DNA of 12,841 bases from Oscillospiraceae bacterium (lineage in GTDB: Bacteria > Bacillota_A > Clostridia > Oscillospirales > WRJC01), in contig WRJC01000076.1 in NCBI GenBank assembly GCA_009782405.1, forward strand, positions 1 to 12,841, given 5' to 3'. The translations under genes and the position numbers were made by a program. The notes under the pieces are model-generated. The model made no database searches. It had not been told where the DNA came from and was given only the letters and a program-made list of their open reading frames with translations. Each line of letters begins with the position of its first letter. The first letter of the stretch is position 1. Of the stretch, positions 5,295 to 12,841 are shown piece by piece.

Positions 5295-7102
5295 GAGAAA
5301 AATCAAAAAAAGACAAAAATAAACTCGGTTATTTTACAGCGATAAAATTTTTGTCTAAATACATAAAAAAGCATAAAACTAATTTTATCATGTTTTATTT
5401 CGGTTGGTTCTTTGACATGATTCTGGGAATTGTCATGCCTATTTTATTCGGCGTTATGATTGACGAAATCGTTTATCATCAAAATCTCGCGTCGTTTTTG
5501 AGAATCAGCCTTGTGTTTGTGATAATGTCCGTATTTTCGTGCCTGTTATATTTTTTGATTTACGCCCAGCATCAGTATTTGATGAGTATGTATTGCTTCG
5601 ATATTCAGCGCGATATATTCAAACACTTGCAAAAATGCAATGCGGAGTATCTCACAGATGCGAAAACCGGCGATATTATCACGACTATCCAACATTACGC
5701 CCGCGAATGCATGCACTTTGTCATACGCAATATCATACACTTCACGAACGGTATAATAAATTTGATTTTGCTCACGGTATATATTTTTATCATAAGCCCG
5801 CAAATCGGACTTTTGATGCTTGCCGCCGTTCCCGTGTCCGTTATAGTCAGCGCAAAGTTCGGCAAAAAAATACGCGATTATTCCAATCAGCAGCGCGAAA
5901 TCTACGGCGGCTATGTCAGTTATATCTATGAAATATTCACGGCGATACGCGATATTCGACTGCTCGGCGCGAAATCGAAAGTGAATCACGAAGTCATAAG
6001 CCGTCACAGAGAGATATTCAAAGTAAATATAAAATCCGGCGTATCTTCGATGACGGCGCAGAATATCATCGATTTCACAAATCTTGCAATACGCCTCGCT
6101 ATCTTTTCCCTTGCCGCTTGGCTTGTGAGCGGCGGCAATATGACAATAGGACTGCTCACAATCGTCATGGCTTATTTTGCGGCGTTGACATGGCAGGTCA
6201 GAGGCACAAGCAATTCTTATTTGGACGCGCAGAACAGAGTGGGATATATTCAGCGTATTTATGATTTTATGAGCGCTCCGACAGAAGATAATATTTGGAC
6301 AGGTAAAAATGAGCTTATCGTAACTAACGGTGAGATAAAAATAGAAAATATCAATTTTGCTTATGAAAAAAGCGGCGATATACTCAAAGATTTTTCGCTG
6401 AACATCAACGCGGGCGAAAGATTTGCGCTGTGCGGGAAATCAGGCTGCGGGAAAACGACGCTCGGTTATATGCTTATCGGATTTTACAAGGCATTATCCG
6501 GGAAAATCATCATCGACAGGCAGGATATTACGGATTGCAGTCTGCAATCCATAAGACAAAATATCGGCATGGTTTCACAGGACGTTTTATTGTTTGACGG
6601 CAGTATAAAAGAGAATTTACTGTTGGGAAAACCGTCGGCTTCGGACGATGAAATCCAATCGGCGTTGGAACGCGCGGGGATTTTGGATTATATTTCAAAA
6701 TTGCCGGAAGGCGTGAATACTGTAATCGGTTCGGGCGAAAATTCCCGAAACCTATCGGGCGGACAAAAACAAAGAATCGCTATTGCGCGGATTTATTTGA
6801 AAGACCCTAAAATCATAATATTCGACGAAGCGACAAGCTCTCTTGACAACGAAACTGAACAGCAAATCCATGAAGCGTGGAAATCTGTTTTAGCCGGACG
6901 CACGTCCATTGTCATCGCGCACAGGCAAAGCTCCGTCATGCTTTGCCAGCGAGCGGCGATTATAGAAAACGGCGGGATTGCAGAAACGGGCATTCCGCAT
7001 GAATTGGCGAAATCGAGCGATATATTCAAAACTTTGTTCGCGGTAAAGGAAAATCATGAGAACGGGGAGGTTAAAAGCGATGTTGTCGAAAATCAAATAT
7101 AG
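5291..7102 (+). CDS. ABC half-exporter (membrane plus ATPase domain), first of a pair
   Basis: A type IV ABC exporter half-transporter of 603 residues, predicted to pair with the next gene's product. The membrane domain (about 30-325, six helices) is followed by an ATPase domain (about 345-585) with Walker A GKSGCGKTT (382-390), Q-loop Q430, signature LSGGQKQR (488-495), Walker B IIIFDE (508-513) with catalytic E513, and H-loop H544. All nucleotide-site residues are consensus. No C39 peptidase domain is fused at the N-terminus, so it is not a classical leader-cleaving bacteriocin exporter. The ATG overlaps the upstream stop by four bases and the C-terminus overlaps the next gene by 23 bases. 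Base composition is very AT-rich at the 5' end (9 of 60 bases are G or C at 5341-5400). The substrate is unknown; drug, lipid, siderophore or peptide export are all possible. Confidence 0.93.
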   Translation: MREKSKKDKNKLGYFTAIKFLSKYIKKHKTNFIMFYFGWFFDMILGIVMPILFGVMIDEIVYHQNLASFLRISLVFVIMSVFSCLLYFLIYAQHQYLMSMYCFDIQRDIFKHLQKCNAEYLTDAKTGDIITTIQHYARECMHFVIRNIIHFTNGIINLILLTVYIFIISPQIGLLMLAAVPVSVIVSAKFGKKIRDYSNQQREIYGGYVSYIYEIFTAIRDIRLLGAKSKVNHEVISRHREIFKVNIKSGVSSMTAQNIIDFTNLAIRLAIFSLAAWLVSGGNMTIGLLTIVMAYFAALTWQVRGTSNSYLDAQNRVGYIQRIYDFMSAPTEDNIWTGKNELIVTNGEIKIENINFAYEKSGDILKDFSLNINAGERFALCGKSGCGKTTLGYMLIGFYKALSGKIIIDRQDITDCSLQSIRQNIGMVSQDVLLFDGSIKENLLLGKPSASDDEIQSALERAGILDYISKLPEGVNTVIGSGENSRNLSGGQKQRIAIARIYLKDPKIIIFDEATSSLDNETEQQIHEAWKSVLAGRTSIVIAHRQSSVMLCQRAAIIENGGIAETGIPHELAKSSDIFKTLFAVKENHENGEVKSDVVENQI

Positions 7103-8747
7103 GCTGGAAATTCTGCGCGCGTTGAAACCGTTCTCTTTCGGCGTGAAACGCTTTATGCTTTTTATATTTTTTATCAGTTTAATTTCTATGGCTTTGAATT
7201 TTATAAATCCCGTATTTTATAAAATATTCATAGACGATGTGATTCTCAAACAAAAACTTTCTTTGATGCCTGTTGTCGCAATAGGCTATTTGGCTGTGTT
7301 TGCTTTTAATATAATTCTCGGCTATGTGAGAAATTACTGCAATAACAAACTTGTGAACCGCGTGAATTTCAAGGCGAAAATAAAGATTTTGCGCGGATTT
7401 TTCATGCGTGATTTTGTTGAATATGATACGCAGAGCGTCGGCGATATGAAAATGCGAATGGAAGATGATACCGGCGTTATTTCGTCTTACGCATACAATC
7501 AAACAATCGGATATGTTATCTCTTATATCACCTTGATAATTTCGGCAATACTGCTTTTGTTTATCGAATGGCGGATTGCGATTTTTTCTTTTATCAGCAT
7601 TCCGCTGACATTCTGGCTTGATAATATAATTGCGAAACGCGAATCTGCCGTGAATAATTCCAGCCGTGAAAATGACCAGAAGATGTCAAGCTGGCTTCAC
7701 GCTTCGGTGCAGGGCTGGCGCGAAATAAAGGCGTTGAATCTGCAAAAGCACGAAGAATTGCAATTTGCCCGCTATATTCATAAATTCGCGGTTTATTTTG
7801 GCATTTGGATAAATTACTGGGTTGCGCGTGTTTTGATAATCCCCAAAATAAAAGAAGAATTTTTAATGCAGTTCAGCCTGTATTTTTTCGGTGGTTTGCT
7901 TATCATAAGCAAACAGTTTGAGATTGGTTCGCTTTTGATTTTCATGCAGTATTATAATATTTTAGCCAATTCCCTCAAAACAGTTTCGGGAACGGACGCG
8001 GAGCTTCTTTCGTCCAAACCTCAAAGCGACAGATTATTGTCGGAGCTTAGCAGGGCGGAAAAATCAAAAAAGAAGAATATTTTATCTTTGAATTTCGCCG
8101 ACGACAATATCATAGAATTTCGCAATGTGAGTTTTTCTTATGCGAATACGGCTCAGGCAGTCGTAAATGATTTGAGTTTTTCAATAAAGAAAGGCGAACG
8201 AGTGGCAATCACAGGCAAGAGCGGAGCGGGCAAAACGACTGTCTTAAAATTGATGTCCGGCATGCTTCGCCCATCTTCGGGAGAAATTTTGGTTTCCGGC
8301 AAAAATATCAACGATATTGATTCGGATAATCTGCATAAACATTTAGGATTTATCATGCAGGAAAATATCTTATTCAATTCAACAATTAAAGAAAATCTGT
8401 TTTATGCAAAAACAGACGCTTCAAACAGCGAACTTGAGACTGCCTGTCAAAAAGCGTTTATCTGGGATTTTATAACAACTCTGCCGGACGGCATGGAAAC
8501 AGTAATCGGCGAGCGCGGGATAAAATTATCCGGCGGACAAAAACAACGGCTTATTCTTGCGCGGCAGTTTTTACGCGGCACAAACGATATATTTATTTTG
8601 GACGAAGCGACAAGCGCACTTGACCAGTACAGCGAAAGTATAATACAGGATGCGATCGGCAGCGTCGGGAAAGATAAAACTATAATCGTCGTGGCGCACA
8701 GAAAAAGTTCGATTTCATTATGTGATAGACATATTGATTTTTTATAA
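7080..8747 (+). CDS. ABC half-exporter, second of a pair, with a short C-terminus
   Basis: The partner half-exporter, 555 residues. Six membrane helices are predicted within about 20-300, and the ATPase domain from about 345 has Walker A GKSGAGKTT (379-387), Q-loop Q427, signature LSGGQKQR (483-490), Walker B IFILDEA (504-510) with catalytic E509, and H-loop H540. Both members of the pair keep the catalytic glutamate, so two competent ATP sites are predicted in a heterodimer. The protein stops 15 residues after the H-loop histidine, in the strand that normally precedes the G-x-I-x-E-x-G ending; the last 25-45 residues of typical family members are missing. The ATG at 7080 is preferred over one at 7056 because GGGGAGG lies 9 bases ahead. 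It starts inside the end of the first ABC gene (23-base overlap), indicating coupled translation. Confidence 0.92.
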   Translation: MLSKIKYRLEILRALKPFSFGVKRFMLFIFFISLISMALNFINPVFYKIFIDDVILKQKLSLMPVVAIGYLAVFAFNIILGYVRNYCNNKLVNRVNFKAKIKILRGFFMRDFVEYDTQSVGDMKMRMEDDTGVISSYAYNQTIGYVISYITLIISAILLLFIEWRIAIFSFISIPLTFWLDNIIAKRESAVNNSSRENDQKMSSWLHASVQGWREIKALNLQKHEELQFARYIHKFAVYFGIWINYWVARVLIIPKIKEEFLMQFSLYFFGGLLIISKQFEIGSLLIFMQYYNILANSLKTVSGTDAELLSSKPQSDRLLSELSRAEKSKKKNILSLNFADDNIIEFRNVSFSYANTAQAVVNDLSFSIKKGERVAITGKSGAGKTTVLKLMSGMLRPSSGEILVSGKNINDIDSDNLHKHLGFIMQENILFNSTIKENLFYAKTDASNSELETACQKAFIWDFITTLPDGMETVIGERGIKLSGGQKQRLILARQFLRGTNDIFILDEATSALDQYSESIIQDAIGSVGKDKTIIVVAHRKSSISLCDRHIDFL

Positions 8748-8762
8748 AAAATCTGATATAAT
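8734..8762 (+). promoter_or_regulatory. extended -10 promoter of the HipA-like kinase gene
   Basis: TTGATT (8734-8739; 4 of 6) is followed after 17 bases by TATAAT (8757-8762), preceded by TG at 8754-8755, an extended -10. The -35 lies within the last codons of the second ABC gene. Transcription would begin near 8769, leaving a leader of about 18 bases that carries GGGGAGG. That supports the ATG at 8787 rather than the one at 8766. Confidence 0.65.
8736..8753. promoter_or_regulatory. perfect 18-bp palindrome inside the kinase promoter spacer
   Basis: GATTTTTTATAAAAAATC is a perfect inverted repeat between the -35 and -10 boxes of the HipA-like gene, spanning the stop codon of the second ABC gene. 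An operator for a repressor is one reading. A weak structure at the end of the ABC transcript is another, but no separate T-run follows it. AT-rich sequence makes chance possible. Confidence 0.4.
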
Positions 8763-8786
8763 AACATGGCGGGGAGGCGAAAAGCC

Positions 8787-9932
8787 ATGAATAATAAATA
8801 TGAATTGCGCTTATATGATAGTCCGCTATTATCGTTTGAGTTGTTGAGCGATACTGCCGTCGGCTATTCTGTGAAAATAATCAGTATCGGCGACTTACAA
8901 AAATTACTTCCGCTTGATATGGCGCTTGACGGCGAGGGAGTTTTGAGGTGGCTTGAACGCAGGGTAATTCCTAAAAACAGAACATTTGTCGAAGAAATTC
9001 TCCGCACTTTCGGTTTATCTATCGGAGATACCAAAGGCATCATCGACGTGTGCAAAGGTTTATCGCTCAACGACAGCTATTGGGTTGTACCGGAAGGGTT
9101 CGAAGGGAAATTTGCGGAATACAATCTTTATGAAAACAGGTTTTCGGAAATACTCTCGCTTGTAGCGTACACCGGAGTTACACAGAGCGACGCGGCGTTT
9201 TCGACATCGCCCGAACTCACTACCAGCGGTATGTTGCCGAAAGCGTGGCGGTACATTGAGGACGAGGGAATATATCTTTATAAAGGTGGAACATCGGGAG
9301 CGGCTAACGCGGGAAGAGAACCGTACAGTGAATATTACGCAAGCCAGATCGCAGAAGTGATGGAGTTAGATGCGGTACATTACGATTTAGAGAACTGGAA
9401 AGGCATACTCGCCTCAAAATGCAAGTTGTTTACGGATATAAATACGGCGTTTGTGCCTATAGGTCGAATTGTGAAAACAGGAGGACTTGCTGCAGTGATG
9501 AAATATTATGACGAGCTCGGCGGCAGATATGCCGACAGCATACGCGATATGCTTGTGTTCGATGCGTTGATATACAACGAGGACAGGCATTTTGGCAATT
9601 TCGGATTGCTCCGTGACAACCATAGCGGCGATATAATCGCCCCTGCGCCTATTTTTGACAACGGACTATCGTTGTTCAATTATGCCATGCCGGAAAACTA
9701 CGCAAATTTAGACGAATACGCCAAAACACGCTACCCTGCATACGGCGGCACAACATTTGAAGGTATCTGTCAATCGTTCATGACTTCGCTGCAAACCGGG
9801 AAACTGCGGAAAATATTGAATTTTACTTTTGTTCGACACCCGAAATTAAATTTGCCGGAGGAATATATTGTCGCCATCGAAAGACATTTGCGGAAACGAT
9901 CATCGCAACTCATTAGTTTGTCAAGAATTTAA
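8787..9932 (+). CDS. HipA-like serine/threonine kinase, stand-alone
   Basis: A HipA-fold kinase of 381 residues, predicted cytosolic. Its kinase core holds the substrate or ATP-side segment ELTTSGMLPKAWR (144-156), K166 in IYLYKGG, the catalytic loop YNEDRHFGN with D266 and N271, and the metal-binding DNG (D291) in place of DFG. The first 110 residues (with the conserved-looking CKGLSLNDSYWV at 89-100) form a separate N-terminal region. Classical HipA is a toxin kinase encoded beside the HipB antitoxin; no HipB-like helix-turn-helix gene is adjacent. It may be an orphan kinase, an autoregulated toxin, or a diverged HipA homologue with another role; its target is unknown. The ATG at 8787 has GGGGAGG 9 bases upstream and lies just after a good promoter. 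The next gene begins 32 bases downstream. Confidence 0.85.
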   Translation: MNNKYELRLYDSPLLSFELLSDTAVGYSVKIISIGDLQKLLPLDMALDGEGVLRWLERRVIPKNRTFVEEILRTFGLSIGDTKGIIDVCKGLSLNDSYWVVPEGFEGKFAEYNLYENRFSEILSLVAYTGVTQSDAAFSTSPELTTSGMLPKAWRYIEDEGIYLYKGGTSGAANAGREPYSEYYASQIAEVMELDAVHYDLENWKGILASKCKLFTDINTAFVPIGRIVKTGGLAAVMKYYDELGGRYADSIRDMLVFDALIYNEDRHFGNFGLLRDNHSGDIIAPAPIFDNGLSLFNYAMPENYANLDEYAKTRYPAYGGTTFEGICQSFMTSLQTGKLRKILNFTFVRHPKLNLPEEYIVAIERHLRKRSSQLISLSRI

Positions 9933-9964
9933 TAAAATATGAGGATTTCGGGAGGGCATAAAAA

Positions 9965-11215
9965 ATGGAAGCAGGATTCGGCATGGAAAAAATCACGCCC
10001 CGCTTAGGCGTTGAATTGTGCGGGTACGGCTATTATTTAAAAAGATGCGCGACAAGCGTGCGGGATGATTTATATGCGTCGTGCTTGGCGTTTAAAAGCG
10101 GAGACGAAATATATTTAATAATCTATTGCGACCTTGTGGCGTTTACCAAAGAAATCGTATCCGAGATCAAAAATCTCATCAAAACAAGGCACAAAATATC
10201 CGAAGAGTCTATTATGATCGCCGCGACGCATACCCATACCGGGCCCGCAACTATGAACGCCGAAGGATGCGGAGAACCGGATGCCGGGTATATAAGGGAA
10301 TTGCCAAAAAAAATTTTGGAAGCCGTGCGCAAGGCGACAGCGGATTTTCACAATATAGAATATATCCAAACCTCCGAAAAAGAAATCGCGCCCATAGGGC
10401 ATAACAGGGCAATTCCAAACGGCCCTGAAGATCATTTCGTGCGTGGATTTTACATAAAACGAACTGACGTTCCCGATATTGCCGTCGCAAGCTACAACTG
10501 CCACCCGGTGTCCATGGGAGTGAGTGCTGAAATATCCCGTGATTACGCCGGTCAAGCCGCCGACGCCCTCTGCATTGCGGGCGGAGTTGGCGCTCATGGC
10601 CTATTTATCACGGGAGTGTGCGGGGATATTGACCCGCCGCCGCATGAAAGAGGAAATTTTGAGATAATAAAAGAATTCGGCGAAAGAATCGCCAAGGGAT
10701 TTTATGCGGGCCTGAGAGACGAAAAAGAACGTCCCGACAATTTTTCCCATGCGGCAATAAGGGTGCCTTTGCCGCTTCAGCCCTATGACGCAGATAAAAT
10801 AAGGGAAACCTCGCTTGGCATACAGAACGGCGGCGACAGCGTGGAATTCAAACGCGTCGTCGCTTTATGGGAAGAAAAACTTCTCGGTGATTTGGGCGCG
10901 GGGAAATTGGACCTTGAATGCGAAGAAGGAATCGCAAATGTTTTTATGATCGGCAGTTTGGCGATCGTGGGGATAAATTACGAAACGTTCACCGAAATCG
11001 GGAGCGGGATCAGAAAAGCCCTGCCGGGGAAAACCGTAATTGCCGCAGGAAACGCGGAAGCGACGAAAGGATATTTTTCCACTCCGGACGAAATCGACTC
11101 CGGAGGCGGATATGCGGCGCACAGCAGCATGTTTTTGTACGGAAAACTGCCTTTGAGCAGAAAAGCGGCGGAAACTTTCGTTGAAGCCGTAAACGAAAGG
11201 ATAAAAAATTTATAA
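9965..11215 (+). CDS. neutral/alkaline ceramidase-fold metal-dependent hydrolase, cytosolic
   Basis: 416 residues resembling the N-terminal catalytic domain of neutral/alkaline non-lysosomal ceramidase (zinc amidases cleaving N-acyl bonds). The signature AATHTHTGP (86-94) supplies zinc-ligand candidates H89 and H91; H180 in YNCHPVSMG is the likely third, with a glutamate in NYETFTEIG (339-347) and a tyrosine near 383 as further active-site candidates. GVCGDIDPP (218-226) also matches the family. No signal peptide or membrane segment is seen and the C-terminal immunoglobulin-like domain of true ceramidases is missing, so a soluble small-molecule amidase or hydrolase is more likely than a sphingolipid enzyme. 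GGGAGG precedes the ATG. The DegT-type aminotransferase starts 33 bases after its stop, suggesting the two act on one pathway. Substrate unknown. Confidence 0.82.
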   Translation: MEAGFGMEKITPRLGVELCGYGYYLKRCATSVRDDLYASCLAFKSGDEIYLIIYCDLVAFTKEIVSEIKNLIKTRHKISEESIMIAATHTHTGPATMNAEGCGEPDAGYIRELPKKILEAVRKATADFHNIEYIQTSEKEIAPIGHNRAIPNGPEDHFVRGFYIKRTDVPDIAVASYNCHPVSMGVSAEISRDYAGQAADALCIAGGVGAHGLFITGVCGDIDPPPHERGNFEIIKEFGERIAKGFYAGLRDEKERPDNFSHAAIRVPLPLQPYDADKIRETSLGIQNGGDSVEFKRVVALWEEKLLGDLGAGKLDLECEEGIANVFMIGSLAIVGINYETFTEIGSGIRKALPGKTVIAAGNAEATKGYFSTPDEIDSGGGYAAHSSMFLYGKLPLSRKAAETFVEAVNERIKNL

Positions 11216-11248
11216 AATTAAAATAACAATAAAGAGAGGGATTTTTAT

Positions 11249-12481
11249 ATGAGTCTGTTGGCGATTGCCGGTGGGAATCCGGTAAAAAAACAAATGGGAA
11301 GCTATGCAGCGTGGCCTGTGGGCGACGATAAAATGGCAAAAACCATAATCGAGGTCGTCAAATCCGGCATTTGGGGGACTCTTGGCCCGAAATGCGATGA
11401 ATTTTCAAAAAAATACGCCGAATATACTCAAAGCGGATATTGTATTCCGGTGACAAGCGGCACGGTGGGGCTTGAAGTGATTTTAAGAGGTCTCGGAATA
11501 GGCTGCGGGGACGAAGTAATCGTTCCGCCGTATACTTTCGCCGCGACTATATCCGCAGTTATTATAACAGGAGCCCTGCCCGTTTTTGCCGATATTGAAT
11601 CCGATACTTACACGTTAAACCCCGAATCTGCGGAAAAAGCGGTCACAGAAAGAACAAAAGCGATTATAGGCGTGCATTTGGGCGGAAGGGCTTTCGATGC
11701 GGATAAACTGTCCGATGCGGCGAAAAAATATAATCTGTATCTAATCGAAGATGCGGCGCACGCGCAAGGTTCGGAATGGGACGGCAAGCGCGCAGGTTCT
11801 CTCGGAGACGCCGCTTCCTTCAGTTTTCAAAACAGCAAAAATCTCCCTGCCGGAGAAGCCGGGGCGGTAACTGCCGGTAAGCGCGAGATATATGAAAAAA
11901 TCTGGGCAGTTCATAATAACGGTCGCGGTTGCGGGGAAACAGAATTATCTACCCCCCATCCATTCGTCGGAACGAACGCAAGAATGACGGAATGGCAGGC
12001 TGCCGTTTTATGTGCGGGGCTTGAACGCCTTGATGCGGATATTGAACGCAGAACGGCAAACGCCGATTATTTGGACAAAGAATTTAGAGCCTTTCCGTTT
12101 TTGGAACCGATGAAGAAAGATATGAAAATAACCCGCAACAGCTATCATTTATACACGTTTAGATACAAAAAAGAAGGGTTGTACGGAATATCCAGAGAAA
12201 AGTTTATCAATGCGCTGAATGCGGAAAACGTATGTTCTGCCGCCGACGGATATTCTTTCCCGATATACGAAATGCAGATGATGTACGGCGGCGAATTCAA
12301 GAAGATCACCGGCAGAGATTTCATAAATCCCAAGGAAAATCTGCCAAACAACGAAATAGCGGCGTATTCCGAGGGCGCATGGATATACCACAGTTCACTT
12401 TTAGGTGAAAAAAGCGATATGGACGCCATACTTGAAGCGGTGGAAAAAATATATAAAAATAAGGATGAGTTAAAATTATAA
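11249..12481 (+). CDS. DegT/DnrJ/EryC1/StrS-family PLP-dependent aminotransferase
   Basis: A fold-type I aminotransferase of 410 residues from the family that aminates keto-sugars and keto-cyclitols. PLP-binding features are TSGTVGLEV near 69-77, IEDAAHAQGSE (166-176, with D168 for the pyridine nitrogen) and the Schiff-base lysine K197 in FSFQNSKNLPAGEAGAV. NARMTEWQAAV (243-253) is the usual substrate-side motif, and the opening IAGGNPV with YAAWPVGDD is typical of the family. The length matches the family and no truncation is seen. GAGAGGG precedes the ATG. It is closely downstream of the ceramidase-fold hydrolase, so both probably handle one amino- or N-acyl-containing product. No other nucleotide-sugar genes are visible, so the keto substrate cannot be named. 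Its last codons overlap a convergent ABC gene by 6 bases. Confidence 0.92.
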   Translation: MSLLAIAGGNPVKKQMGSYAAWPVGDDKMAKTIIEVVKSGIWGTLGPKCDEFSKKYAEYTQSGYCIPVTSGTVGLEVILRGLGIGCGDEVIVPPYTFAATISAVIITGALPVFADIESDTYTLNPESAEKAVTERTKAIIGVHLGGRAFDADKLSDAAKKYNLYLIEDAAHAQGSEWDGKRAGSLGDAASFSFQNSKNLPAGEAGAVTAGKREIYEKIWAVHNNGRGCGETELSTPHPFVGTNARMTEWQAAVLCAGLERLDADIERRTANADYLDKEFRAFPFLEPMKKDMKITRNSYHLYTFRYKKEGLYGISREKFINALNAENVCSAADGYSFPIYEMQMMYGGEFKKITGRDFINPKENLPNNEIAAYSEGAWIYHSSLLGEKSDMDAILEAVEKIYKNKDELKL

Positions 12482-12841
12482 TATACTTTCGGCTGTGTAA
12501 TACTGGGCCTGGGCGAGCCAGAGCTCGCGGTATTTGCCACTCTCGTCGGCCAGTAGCGCGTCGTGGCTCCCCCGCTGCACCAGCTCCCCACCGTCGAACA
12601 CCGCTATGTCGTCGCAGAACCGGCACGACGACAGCCGGTGAGATATGTATATCGCCGTCTTGCCGCCGCCAGCTATCTCGTCGAAGCGCGAGTATATCTC
12701 GGACTCCGCCACCGGGTCAAGCGCAGCCGTTGGCTCGTCAAGCACCACGAACGGCGCGTCCTTGTACAATGCACGCGCAAGCGCCACCTTCTGCGCCTCG
12801 CCGCCCGATACCTCCACTCCGCCCTCCTCGAAATCCCTGTA
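12476..12841 (-). CDS. ABC exporter ATPase domain, C-terminal part (partial at window edge)
   Basis: The last 121 residues of an ABC half-exporter whose 5' end lies beyond the window; the frame is open to base 12841. Visible are the signature VSGGEAQK, Walker B FVVLDEPTAALD, the H-loop ISHRLSS and the normal G-G-E-L-V-Q-R-G-S-H ending, so this domain is complete at its C-terminus, unlike the second exporter at 8747. The variant signature (VSGGE rather than LSGGQ) sets it apart from the two exporters at 5291 and 7080, and it matches an exporter type I associate with Clostridia. It is much GC-richer than the neighbouring gene: 76 of 120 bases at 12661-12780 against 43 of 120 at 12061-12180. The TAA stop overlaps the convergent aminotransferase stop region by 6 bases. 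The permease part and substrate are not visible. Confidence 0.9.
   Translation of the reverse strand, partial: YRDFEEGGVEVSGGEAQKVALARALYKDAPFVVLDEPTAALDPVAESEIYSRFDEIAGGGKTAIYISHRLSSCRFCDDIAVFDGGELVQRGSHDALLADESGKYRELWLAQAQYYTAESIL

Noticed and set aside
5546..6007. Open frame of about 150 codons antisense to the first ABC gene.
   Set aside because: It overlaps a gene with complete ABC motifs and shows no domain of its own.
9918..9943. TTGTCA near the end of the HipA-like gene as a -35 box for the hydrolase gene.
   Set aside because: No acceptable -10 lies at 15-19 bases; the AT-rich hexamers are at 9-14 bases. Readthrough from upstream is simpler.
10115..10597. Open frame of about 160 codons antisense to the ceramidase-fold gene.
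   Set aside because: It covers the THTHTGP coding region of a convincing gene on the other strand; no ribosome site or motif supports it.
1..12841. CRISPR array, tRNA or rRNA genes, insertion sequence or integrase.
   Set aside because: I looked for regularly spaced repeats, CCA-ended cloverleaf patterns and transposase motifs and found none.

Overview
The window reads as chromosomal accessory DNA from a low-to-mid GC bacterium, most likely Bacillota (Clostridia-like). The clues are strong AGGAGG-type ribosome sites, TTG/GTG starts, tightly packed operons, a HipA-like kinase of a type I associate with Clostridia, and a terminal ABC ATPase of a common clostridial export family. This placement is inferred from gene style only; no rRNA or other phylogenetic marker is present.

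Layout. (1) 1-941: a short upstream region with a possible promoter, a GNAT acetyltransferase (+), and a hairpin in the convergent gap. (2) 942-4013, minus strand: an operon of a six-helix voltage-gated-type K+ channel, a KdpD-type histidine kinase lacking the usual N-terminal KdpD/USP half, and a KdpE-type response regulator. No kdpFABC pump genes are present. (3) 4072-4950, minus strand: an AraC-family regulator just upstream of the channel. (4) 4951-5081: a compact divergent control region with two back-to-back sigma-70-type promoters. (5) 5082-8747, plus strand: a 70-residue single-helix membrane protein, then two ABC half-exporters. All three are joined by overlapping stop/start codons, so they probably act as one unit under AraC control. 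(6) 8787-9932: a stand-alone HipA-like Ser/Thr kinase with its own extended -10 promoter, buried in the end of the second ABC gene and containing a perfect 18-bp palindrome. (7) 9965-12481: a cytosolic neutral-ceramidase-fold hydrolase followed by a DegT/DnrJ/StrS PLP aminotransferase, apparently co-transcribed. (8) 12476-12841, minus strand: the C-terminal end of a further ABC exporter ATPase, much GC-richer than its neighbours and overlapping the aminotransferase tail to tail.

How the genes may work together. Channel, kinase and regulator suggest a K+ or membrane-potential signalling unit in which a Kdp-type two-component system is paired with a gated channel rather than the KdpFABC pump. 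The AraC gene sits between this unit and the small-protein/ABC unit and could serve either, but shared divergent promoters link it most directly to the ABC unit. The hydrolase/aminotransferase pair suggests modification of a small amino- or amide-bearing substrate that cannot be named from sequence. Base composition is mosaic: hand-counted 60-120 base stretches range from about 15% GC in the first ABC gene to about 57% in kdpD and about 63% at the right end. This fits assembly from segments of different origin. No tRNA, rRNA, CRISPR array, transposase or integrase was seen, and no gene-free stretch exceeds 300 bases.
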